A DNA stretch of 9,415 bases from JABFRZ01 sp036376275 (GTDB taxonomy: Bacteria; Planctomycetota; UBA1135; GCA-002686595), in contig DASVAP010000290.1 of the NCBI GenBank assembly GCA_036376275.1, positions 1 through 9,415 on the forward strand. Direction: 5' to 3'. Each line of letters begins with the position of its first letter. Positions within the stretch are counted from its first letter, which is position 1. This document shows, one piece after another, positions 1 to 5,082 of this stretch. The translations under genes were made by a program, and so were the position numbers. The notes beneath the pieces are model-generated. The model saw only the letters and a program-made list of their open reading frames with translations, was not told the origin of the DNA and did not search any database.

Positions 1-21
1 CACTTCGTGGCGCTGCTCCGC

Positions 22-124
22 CCTCCCGGGAGGCTCTCTGGCTCCTCGAAGCTTCGCTGCACACTGGGGAAGGGAGGACCCTTCCCCAGACCCCTTCCCC
101 TCGAACGCTGCGATTCCTCGCAGC
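22..124. repeat. Cluster of four perfect inverted repeats in non-coding DNA
   Basis: Four palindromes lie in about 100 bases. CCTCCCGGGAGG is at 22-33 and CGAAGCTTCG at 47-56. An 11-bp stem (CTGGGGAAGGG 64-74, CCCTTCCCCAG 79-89) has a 4-nt loop. A 7-bp stem (GCTGCGA 107-113, TCGCAGC 118-124) also has a 4-nt loop. The segment CCCTTCCCC of the third stem is repeated at 92-100, so GGGGAAGGG (66-74) has two mutually exclusive partners. No T-run follows on either strand, so this is not a textbook intrinsic terminator. The frame open from 1 to the TAA at 139-141 has no recognisable protein character. The density of perfect stems suggests a structured RNA, a REP-like dispersed repeat or a transcription-termination zone; I cannot tell which. 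Confidence 0.6.
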
Positions 125-172
125 CATCTCAAACTCCCTAAGCCTGGTGTCCACCGAATCGAGGGAGGGTCA

Positions 173-255
173 CTCCGCGTCTCCGCGCCCTTCCGATTCC
201 GATTCTGAAGAAGAAGAGCGCGGAGACGCGGAGGGAAGACGCGGAGGACGCGGAG
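173..255. repeat. Long inverted repeat plus GACGCGGAG tandem repeats
   Basis: CTCCGCGTCTCCGCGC (173-188) is perfectly complementary to GCGCGGAGACGCGGAG (218-233), a 16-bp stem; after one mismatch it extends inward by CTTC (190-193) with GAAG (213-216). The loop is made of short repeats: TTCCGA, TTCCGA, TTCTGA (191-208), then AAG three times (208-216). The right arm continues into more copies of the nonamer GACGCGGAG at 225-233, 238-246 and 247-255, the last two in direct tandem; the left arm carries the inverted copy at 173-181. The block lies 29-111 bases downstream of the stop of the minus-strand gene at 284-1996, so it could sit in that gene's 3' untranslated region. It looks like a dispersed intergenic repeat element; the function is unknown. 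Confidence 0.65.
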
Positions 256-283
256 CAGGAGGGAGGGGAAGAAGGCGAGGGGA

Positions 284-1996
284 TCAGGGACGGTGCGGGT
301 ACTCGCGCCCCGCGCGCTTCCACTGCTCCTCGCTCTGGCCCTCGACGCACTCCGGGATCAGCGGCACGACCAGGCGCTTCACGTCGGAGAGCTCCAGCTC
401 CTCCTCGAGCAGCGGCTGGGCGTGCCAGCTCACCTTGGCGCGCCAGCGGCCGGCGACCAGGCTCTCGATCTCGAGGTCCTGCTCGGGCGCGAGGGTCTGC
501 TCGGCGGTGGGCGAGCCGCCGATCCACAGCTCGAGCGGCAGGCCCTGGTGGCGCCCGGGGAACTCGACCAGCAGCGTCGAGTCGCCCAGCTCGACGCTGG
601 CGAGCTCGAGCGTGACGCCGCTCTCGCCCGGCTTGACGAAGCGTCCGGCCCAGCCGCCGCCGCCCGGGCCGCGCGCCTCGAGGTAGCGCACGGGGCTGAC
701 GTCTTCCCAGGCCGTCAGCACGAAGCGGCCCTCGCGGTCGGTGCGCGTCTCCTGCAGGCCCGGCGGGAGGTTCGGCATCACGGCCGTCTCCAGGTAGTAG
801 GAGGGCTCGGTGAAGTAGGCCAGCGTGGCGCGCACGCGGTCGGGGGCCTCGAGCTTGACGAAGGCGTTCGCGACCGGCTTCCCGTCCTGCATCACGGTGC
901 CCGTGAGCGTCGGCGCCGGCTGCAGGTCGATCACCACGTCGCGCTGGCTCGCCGCCAGGTTGACGACCTTCATGGCGGCCTTCGCGCCGGGCCGGAAGAC
1001 GTGGATCTTCACGACCTCGGGGCGCAGCTTCCCGATCGTCACCGGGCGGCCCGGGAAGACCTCGATCGGGTTGAGCTTGTGCCAGGGGAAGCCCTCGTTG
1101 CGGAAGGCCGAGTTGGCGTTGAACTCGGGCCGGTCCGAGAAGACGTAGACCTGGGCCGGACCCGGGCCGCCGGCGTTGCCGCTGAGCGCCAGCGTCAGCT
1201 TGGCCTCGGGCTTGAGCGTGAAGGTCATGCGGTCCTGCGCGGTCGTGTCGGCGCCCGCGACCCACACCAGCTCCTGGTAGTAGGCGAAGCCCTCCAGCTC
1301 GACCTCGCACAGCACCTGCCCGGCCGCCACCGCGTTCAGGAAGAAGCGCCCCTCCGTGTCGGTCGTCGTGCGCGTGCCGTCGACCGTCACGTGCGCGCCC
1401 TCCAGGCCCTTGCCGGTCGAGTCCTGCACCTTGCCCATGACCGCGCCCGGGCGGCCGTAGCCGATGTTGAGCAGCGTCTCCTGCCCGCGCCGCAGGCGCA
1501 CCTCGCGGCGCGAGCCGAGCGTGCCGGGCCCGCGCACCTCGAGCACCGAGAGCCCGGGATAGAGGTCCACGGCGCCGAAGCGTCCCTCGGGATCGGCGCG
1601 CAGCACGCGCCCGGCGTTGGCGCCGGCCAGGAAGTGGATCTCGGCCGCCACGCCCTGGTCGCGCACGTCGGCGATGCGCCCCGAGAGGCGCGCGCCGGCG
1701 CCCGAGCCGACCGGCGGCACGCCCTCCTCCTTCGGCAGGAAGCGCGCCTCGAGCAGCTCGAGCTCGACCTTGGCCGGCCACAGGACGGTGGTGTGCACCG
1801 GGCCGCTCGACGTGCGCACCTGGGGCGGCGGGATGAGCTGGGCCGGAGCGGCGGATGCGTCGGGGAGCGCTTCCGCTCGCAGCGGCGCCGGCGAGCGCTC
1901 ACCCCCGCCTCGCCCGCCGGAGTCGGAGAGCAGCAGGAAAGCCCCCAGGCCCGCCAGCAGCGCGAGCAGGAGCACGATCAGGAGAGGTCGGTTCAT
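284..1996 (-). CDS. Membrane-anchored carboxypeptidase-regulatory-like domain protein
   Basis: 570 residues. A hydrophobic segment at residues 5-23, after only three or four polar residues, is a signal anchor or uncleaved signal peptide; there is no lipobox cysteine and no clear AxA site. A Gly/Ser/Pro-rich linker follows (about 24-65). Three beta-sandwich segments of the carboxypeptidase regulatory-like (CarboxypepD_reg/PEGA-like) type can be read: about 102-180, 183-262 (the clearest, GKVQDSTGKGLEGA then TTTDTEGRFFL) and 362-468 (GTVMQDGKPVANA then TRTDREGRFVL). Each shows the usual G-x-V ... G-x-P/L-x-x-A-x-V ... T-D-x-E-G-R-F pattern. Such domains fold as small transthyretin-like modules in exported proteins; no catalytic domain is attached. 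The role is probably structural or adhesive at the cell envelope (inference). It is a single-gene unit with a candidate promoter at 2080-2108. The ATG at 1996 places the hydrophobic segment at the N-terminus; no Shine-Dalgarno is evident. Confidence 0.85.
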   Translation of the reverse strand: MNRPLLIVLLLALLAGLGAFLLLSDSGGRGGGERSPAPLRAEALPDASAAPAQLIPPPQVRTSSGPVHTTVLWPAKVELELLEARFLPKEEGVPPVGSGAGARLSGRIADVRDQGVAAEIHFLAGANAGRVLRADPEGRFGAVDLYPGLSVLEVRGPGTLGSRREVRLRRGQETLLNIGYGRPGAVMGKVQDSTGKGLEGAHVTVDGTRTTTDTEGRFFLNAVAAGQVLCEVELEGFAYYQELVWVAGADTTAQDRMTFTLKPEAKLTLALSGNAGGPGPAQVYVFSDRPEFNANSAFRNEGFPWHKLNPIEVFPGRPVTIGKLRPEVVKIHVFRPGAKAAMKVVNLAASQRDVVIDLQPAPTLTGTVMQDGKPVANAFVKLEAPDRVRATLAYFTEPSYYLETAVMPNLPPGLQETRTDREGRFVLTAWEDVSPVRYLEARGPGGGGWAGRFVKPGESGVTLELASVELGDSTLLVEFPGRHQGLPLELWIGGSPTAEQTLAPEQDLEIESLVAGRWRAKVSWHAQPLLEEELELSDVKRLVVPLIPECVEGQSEEQWKRAGREYPHRP

Positions 1997-2026
1997 GGGC
2001 AGCGCGCGGACGGACGAGCGAACGCG

Positions 2027-2050
2027 GGAGCAAGCGCTGGAGCAAGCACT
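2027..2050. repeat. Two tandem 12-bp repeats in the 5' leader of the surface-protein gene
   Basis: GGAGCAAGCGCT (2027-2038) is followed directly by GGAGCAAGCACT (2039-2050), with one mismatch. On the minus strand these read as two copies of G-Y-GCTTGCTCC. The core GCGCTTGC appears again at 2098-2091, inside the spacer of the candidate promoter. Two or three direct copies near a promoter could be a regulator binding site, or chance in GC-rich DNA. Confidence 0.4.
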
Positions 2051-2079
2051 GCGCCGTCCGGGGCGGAGGACACGACCGC

Positions 2080-2108
2080 AAGATAGCCCGGCAAGCGCCG
2101 GGGGTCAC
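2080..2108 (-). promoter_or_regulatory. Candidate sigma70-type promoter of the 284-1996 gene
   Basis: On the minus strand, GTGACC (2108-2103; TGAC matches the core of TTGACA) is followed after exactly 17 bp by TATCTT (2085-2080; TAnnnT). Transcription would start near 2073, giving a leader of about 77 nt before the ATG at 1996, which contains the 12-bp tandem repeat. The A/T-containing box stands out in its GC-rich surroundings. This is a motif reading only. Confidence 0.4.
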
Positions 2109-2138
2109 CGGGGGGCCGCGAGGGGCCGAATCCGGGGC

Positions 2139-2157
2139 CCGGCTAGCCAGGAGCCGG
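2139..2157. other. Small hairpin in the spacer downstream of the chorismate mutase gene
   Basis: CCGGCT (2139-2144) pairs with AGCCGG (2152-2157) around a 7-nt loop; the palindrome GGCTAGCC (2141-2148) overlaps it. It is the furthest downstream of three stem-loops between the chorismate mutase stop and the next promoter. It may contribute to termination or mRNA 3'-end stability; it is weaker than its two neighbours. Confidence 0.35.
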
Positions 2158-2177
2158 TCGGGAATGCGCCGCTGTTC

Positions 2178-2203
2178 TCCGGGCGGGCGCGCGCCCGCCC
2201 GGA
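2178..2203 (-). terminator. Perfect 26-bp GC palindrome, possible terminator of the GNAT-PDT-CM operon
   Basis: TCCGGGCGGGCGC (2178-2190) is followed immediately by its exact reverse complement (2191-2203). As RNA this gives an 11-bp, almost all-GC stem with a GCGC tetraloop. It lies about 53 nt past the stop of the chorismate mutase gene and before the candidate promoter of the next gene, the expected place for an operon terminator. No U-run follows on the minus strand, so it could instead act as an RNA 3'-end stabiliser, a Rho-linked pause, or a binding site for a dimeric protein. Confidence 0.45.
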
Positions 2204-2237
2204 TGAACTGCGGCGGTCACGCTGACGGCGGGATCTG

Positions 2238-2258
2238 TAGCCGATCTTCGATCGGCTA
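2238..2258 (-). other. 9-bp perfect hairpin overlapping the chorismate mutase stop codon
   Basis: TAGCCGATC (2238-2246) and GATCGGCTA (2250-2258) are exact reverse complements around the 3-nt loop TTC. The right arm includes the bases of the TAG stop codon of the minus-strand chorismate mutase gene (2258-2256). A short G/C run but no U-run follows. It may help define the 3' end of the operon transcript together with the palindrome at 2178-2203. Confidence 0.5.
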
Positions 2259-2546
2259 GGCCGTCTTCGGGCGTCGCCCCTGGGCGCGCTGCTCGGCCTT
2301 CGAGTGCTCCAGCACGACCTCGAAGACGCGCCGGACCAGGGTCGGGTCGAGACCCTCGCGCTCGGCGGCGCGCAGGTGGAAGGCGCAGAGCTCGGCCTCG
2401 CGCTCGGGGTTCTCGACCGCGATCCCGGCCAGGGCCTTGGCGCGTCCGAGCAGGCGCACGTGGGCGAAGCGCTCGCCGAGCAGCCGGATCACGGCCGTGT
2501 CGAGCTCCTCGATGCGCGCGCGCAGGAGCTCGAGATCCCCGTCCAT
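2256..2546 (-). CDS. aroQ: Chorismate mutase, AroQ class (stand-alone, 96 residues)
   Basis: Rearranges chorismate to prephenate in the cytoplasm, the step feeding phenylalanine and tyrosine. The protein is a compact all-helical AroQ domain. Aligned by eye with the E. coli P-protein mutase domain at a constant offset of two residues, the active-site positions are all present: Arg9 (LRxxI), Arg26 (ERF), Lys37 (GRAK), Arg49-Glu50 (PERE), Ser82 and Gln86 (HSKAEQ). Only the Asp equivalent at 46 is Asn. The length suits a single-domain enzyme, with a short basic tail. It starts 4 nt after the stop of the prephenate dehydratase gene, whose TGA lies inside a GAGG sequence just before the ATG, so translation is probably coupled. 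It is the last gene of a three-gene minus-strand operon. Assignment of the mutase activity is strong. Confidence 0.93.
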   Translation of the reverse strand: MDGDLELLRARIEELDTAVIRLLGERFAHVRLLGRAKALAGIAVENPEREAELCAFHLRAAEREGLDPTLVRRVFEVVLEHSKAEQRAQGRRPKTA

Positions 2547-2550
2547 GGCC

Positions 2551-3165
2551 TCACTCTACCGCGTTCCCGGCGGGGCGGCGCAGGACGGCGAAGAAGGTGC
2601 GGTTGTCGGGCGCGTCCTGCACGTCGTGCTGCAGCGCGTGCAGACCGGCGGCGGCGCCGGCCGCGCGCGAGGCGAGCACGGCCGTCTCGGGCCCGAGCTC
2701 GCCAAGCGCCAGGGCCGAGGCCGCGGCGGCCGTGTCGCGCCAGGCGCGCTCGGCGTGGGCGCCCAGCAGGCGCCCCAGGGTGCGCCGGCACTGCGCCAGC
2801 GCGTGGGGGTGGCTGGCGACGCTCCGGATCGCGCCCGGCGCGACGCGCGCGTCGCGCACCCACAGCGTGATCCGCACGGGGAGCACCAGCTCGCCGTCGA
2901 GCACGAGCCGCCGGCCGCCGAGGGCCGCCAGCGTGTCGGCGACGAGCCCGGCGCTCGAGTTCGCGACCGGCACGACGGCGCGCTCGACCGCGCCGCGCGC
3001 GAGCAGCGCCAGCGCCTCCTCCGGCGTGGCGGCCATCACGAGCACCGCCCCCGGGTAGCGCTCTGCGCGGAGGCGCTCGGCGGCCTCGGCCCCGAAGGAG
3101 CCGCGCGAGCCGAAGCAGGCGATCGCGAAGCGCGCGGGAGCCTGCTCGAGCGCCGGATCGGTCAT
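2551..3165 (-). CDS. pheA: Prephenate dehydratase, catalytic domain only, divergent
   Basis: Predicted to convert prephenate to phenylpyruvate, the penultimate step to phenylalanine. The family motifs appear in order in a two-lobed fold: GSRGSFGAEAA at 19-29 (family GPxGTxS), VPVANSSAG at 65-73 (VPIENSxxG), SHPHALAQC at 118-126 (SHPQxxxQC), DTAAAA at 144-149 (STAxAA) and QDAPDNRTFF at 183-192 (NxTRF). Asn69, Ser118, Gln125 and Thr190, which match polar catalytic positions of the family, are retained. The Glu of ENS is Ala68, the Gln of SHPQ is His121 and the Arg of TRF is Phe191. The protein stops at residue 204, about where the ACT domain for phenylalanine feedback would begin. GAGGA overlapping the upstream gene's stop provides a ribosome binding site 4 nt before the ATG. 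Linkage to chorismate mutase supports the role; a changed reaction is possible. Confidence 0.82.
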   Translation of the reverse strand: MTDPALEQAPARFAIACFGSRGSFGAEAAERLRAERYPGAVLVMAATPEEALALLARGAVERAVVPVANSSAGLVADTLAALGGRRLVLDGELVLPVRITLWVRDARVAPGAIRSVASHPHALAQCRRTLGRLLGAHAERAWRDTAAAASALALGELGPETAVLASRAAGAAAGLHALQHDVQDAPDNRTFFAVLRRPAGNAVE

Positions 3166-3172
3166 CCGGTCC

Positions 3173-3823
3173 TCACTCGCGCCCGAAGGGCTGCCCCGGG
3201 AGCTCGAGCGCGCCGCCGTCGTCGTCCACGCGCCACTCGACGCGCTCCTCCTCCGGGCGGAAGCCCGCGCACAGGCGCCGCCAGTCGGCGCGCGAGAGCA
3301 CGAACTGCCACTCGTCGATGCGCCGCCCGCGCTTCGTCACGCGCCCGGGCACGGTGCGACCCAGGGTGAAGCCGGCGCGCTCGAGCACGCGCCGCGAGGC
3401 CAGGTTGCCGACGAAGACCCAGGCCTCCAGTGCCACGGCCTCCAGGTGCCGGAAGGCGAGCCAGGCCGCCAGCGCCAGGGCCTCGCGCCCCAGGCCCCGC
3501 CCCTGGAACGCGAGGCCGATCCAGTAGCCCACGTCGCCCTGGCCCGCATGCCCGCCGAAGCGCAGCGAGAGCGAGCCGGCCAGGGCCCCGCTGGCGCGCT
3601 CCTCGATCGCCAGGCGCAGGTCGGGGCTGCCGTCGAAGGCGTTGCCGTGGCGGTAGTGCTCGGCCAGCTCGACCGGCGAGGAGGGCCCGTCCCACAGCAG
3701 CCAGCGCAGGATCTCCTCCTGACCGTCGAGCAGCAGGAAGGCGGCCGCGGCGTCCTCCGCACGGTGCAGGCGCAGCCGTGCGCGCGGGCCCGCCAGGTCG
3801 ACGGAGGCGATGCGACGGCTCAT
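3173..3823 (-). CDS. GNAT-family N-acetyltransferase (RimJ/RimL-like)
   Basis: 216 residues; acetyl-CoA-dependent transferase of the RimJ/RimL type. The fold reads through in order: opening RLHRAEDAAA strand/helix (17-27), LAIEERASGALAGSLSL (71-87), WIGLAFQGRGLGREAL (101-116) with the acetyl-CoA pyrophosphate loop Q107-G-R-G110-L-G112, and VFVGNLASRRVLERAGF (136-152), the typical asparagine and C-terminal helix of this subfamily. A C-terminal extension of about 30 acidic residues follows. The substrate cannot be read from the sequence: ribosomal-protein N-termini, small amines or antibiotics are all possible. It is the first gene of the operon with prephenate dehydratase, 7 nt apart, but shared transcription does not show a role in phenylalanine synthesis. 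It lacks a Shine-Dalgarno sequence and a TAGGAT box lies 11 nt before its ATG, which would suit a nearly leaderless mRNA. Confidence 0.85.
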   Translation of the reverse strand: MSRRIASVDLAGPRARLRLHRAEDAAAAFLLLDGQEEILRWLLWDGPSSPVELAEHYRHGNAFDGSPDLRLAIEERASGALAGSLSLRFGGHAGQGDVGYWIGLAFQGRGLGREALALAAWLAFRHLEAVALEAWVFVGNLASRRVLERAGFTLGRTVPGRVTKRGRRIDEWQFVLSRADWRRLCAGFRPEEERVEWRVDDDGGALELPGQPFGRE

Positions 3824-3833
3824 GCGGGGGCGC

Positions 3834-3840
3834 TATCCTA
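3834..3840. promoter_or_regulatory. Candidate symmetric -10 element for divergent transcription
   Basis: The 8-bp string CTATCCTA (3833-3840) gives TATCCT on the plus strand (3834-3839) and TAGGAT on the minus strand (3840-3835), both of the TAnnnT form. Minus-strand transcription would start about 5 nt before the GNAT ATG at 3823; plus-strand transcription would start near 3846, about 60 nt before the IDH-like ATG at 3906. No convincing -35 is visible on either side. Shared symmetric -10 elements are a known source of bidirectional bacterial promoters; here it is an inference. Confidence 0.35.
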
Positions 3841-3842
3841 TT

Positions 3843-3868
3843 CGGTTCGATCCCGGCGTCCCGAACCG
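3843..3868. promoter_or_regulatory. 7-bp inverted repeat in the divergent intergenic region, candidate operator
   Basis: CGGTTCG (3843-3849) and CGAACCG (3862-3868) are exact reverse complements with a 12-bp spacer. It sits directly next to the symmetric -10 box and between the two divergent genes, the usual place for a dimeric repressor or activator site. No regulator gene is in the window. Chance occurrence is possible. Confidence 0.35.
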
Positions 3869-3905
3869 TTTCCGGTCCCTGCAACGTCCCGACCCAGTCG
3901 TCCCG

Positions 3906-4934
3906 ATGAAGTCCTACGCGATCGTCGAGATCCTCGGCGACGGCATCTCGCCCGAGCTCTCGGAGAGCGTGCACGCCCTGCTGCCCGCGCTGCCCTTCCG
4001 GCTCGAGTTCCGGCCCGTCGACCTCTCGCTCGAGAACCGCACGCGCAACCGCCAGACGATCTACGAGCAGGCCAAGCTGGCCATGACCGAGCTCTCGGTG
4101 GCGCTCAAGTACCCCACCACGACCGAGGAGGAGAGCCCCAACAAGATCCTGCGCGAGTTCTTCAACTTCTCGGTCATCCACCGCCCGGTGATGACCTTCC
4201 CGGGGGTCGAGAACAACTTCAAGCGCACGCTCGACATCGACGTGGTGCGCATCGCGACCGGCGGCACCTACTCCGACCGCGGCATGCGCATCGGCACCGA
4301 GTCGGCCGTGGCCCTGCGCGTGATCGAGCGCACGCCCGCGCGCCACGCGGCCCAGTTCGCCTTCCGCCTGGCGAGCGAGCGCGCCACCTCGGTCGTCTCG
4401 ACCAGCAAGTGGACCATCCAGCGCGCCGCCGACGGCCTGTTCGAGGACCAGTGCGACGACATCGCGCGCAACTACCCGGGCATCCCCTACCGGCGCGAGC
4501 TGTTCGACGCGCTGCTCGCGGGCCTGATCCTGCACCCGGAGCGCTACCACGTGATCGTGTGCCCCAACGAGTACGGCGACTTCCTCTCGGACATGGCCTG
4601 TGGCCTGATCGGCTCGATCGGCCTGGGGGACAGCGCCTCCTACTCCTTCGACGGCAACGGGCGCGTGCGCCTGGCGATGTTCGACCCGGCCGGCGGCACG
4701 GCCCCCGACATCGCCGGCAAGAACGTGGCCAACCCCAGCGCGGCGCTGCTGGCCTTCGCCTCGCTGCTGCGCCACGTGGGCGAGCGCGAGGCCGCGCGCG
4801 CCCTGCGCGGCGCGATCCGCGACTCGATCGCGAGCGGCGAGAAGACGGCCGACATCGGCGGCACGCTCGGCACGCACGAGTTCACGGCGGCGGTGCGCAA
4901 GCGCGTGGCAGCGGCGCTGGGGACCGACCGCTGA
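3906..4934 (+). CDS. Isocitrate dehydrogenase-family enzyme, probably NAD-dependent
   Basis: 342 residues of the isocitrate/isopropylmalate dehydrogenase superfamily: oxidative decarboxylation of a 2-hydroxy acid with Mg2+ and NAD(P)+. Substrate-side residues match isocitrate dehydrogenases: S77-P-N79-x-x-x-R83, R93, R115, Y122, K168, and metal-binding D201, D225 and D229 (spacing 24 and 4 as in E. coli Icd). The SPN-x3-R motif argues against isopropylmalate. PNEYGDFLSDMACGLIGSIGL (220-240) is the family signature. The coenzyme loop GGTAPDIAGKNVANP (263-277) carries Asp268-Ile269 where the NADP-specific E. coli enzyme has Lys-Tyr, predicting NAD preference. Oddities: RIATGGTY replaces the usual REN(S/T)ExxY, and a Gly stands at the usual adenine-stacking His. 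The ATG at 3906 was chosen over an upstream in-frame codon at 3810 because the extra 32 residues are non-homologous and overlap the divergent gene. No Shine-Dalgarno is seen. The substrate is likely but not certain to be isocitrate. Confidence 0.85.
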   Translation: MKSYAIVEILGDGISPELSESVHALLPALPFRLEFRPVDLSLENRTRNRQTIYEQAKLAMTELSVALKYPTTTEEESPNKILREFFNFSVIHRPVMTFPGVENNFKRTLDIDVVRIATGGTYSDRGMRIGTESAVALRVIERTPARHAAQFAFRLASERATSVVSTSKWTIQRAADGLFEDQCDDIARNYPGIPYRRELFDALLAGLILHPERYHVIVCPNEYGDFLSDMACGLIGSIGLGDSASYSFDGNGRVRLAMFDPAGGTAPDIAGKNVANPSAALLAFASLLRHVGEREAARALRGAIRDSIASGEKTADIGGTLGTHEFTAAVRKRVAAALGTDR

Positions 4935-5070
4935 CGGGGACGCGACGATCCGGCGCGAGTGAGCCCGCGGGAGTTCCGTGCGACCGCGCCGGCGCGCCGG
5001 AGCGCGCGCGCCCGCGCCCCTTGCCGCCACGCTCCGCCCCGTCCCCGCGGTCGGCTCGGCCCCGCGCGCC

Positions 5071-5075
5071 GGGAG
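5071..5075 (+). promoter_or_regulatory. Ribosome binding site that decides the flippase start
   Basis: GGGAG lies 7 nt before the GTG at 5083. A second GGGAG (4969-4973) lies 4 nt before an in-frame GTG at 4978, but the 35 residues between are only Arg, Ala, Pro and Gly-rich and precede the expected cytoplasmic start of the flippase, so 5083 is preferred. The spacer 4935-5082 contains short GC palindromes (for example CCGGCGCGCCGG, 4989-5000) that are expected by chance at this composition. Confidence 0.5.
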
Positions 5076-5082
5076 CGCGTCC

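Noticed and set aside
1..141. Open plus-strand frame at the window edge ending in TAA at 139-141
   Set aside because: Could be the end of a gene, but the sequence is filled with perfect inverted repeats and the translation has no protein-like pattern.
293..2086. Plus-strand open frame opposite the carboxypeptidase-regulatory-like gene
   Set aside because: The minus-strand product has a signal anchor and repeated domain pattern; the plus-strand product is Arg/Leu/His/Asp-rich and low in complexity.
4985..5000. Overlapping palindromes CGCGCCGGCGCG and CCGGCGCGCCGG
   Set aside because: Made only of G and C in a region where such strings are common; no positional relation to a gene end or promoter beyond chance.
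4978..5082. N-terminal extension of the flippase from an upstream GTG
   Set aside because: The extra 35 residues are Arg/Ala/Pro/Gly-only and a well-placed GGGAG precedes the GTG at 5083. The upstream GGGAG at 4969-4973 keeps it from being fully excluded.
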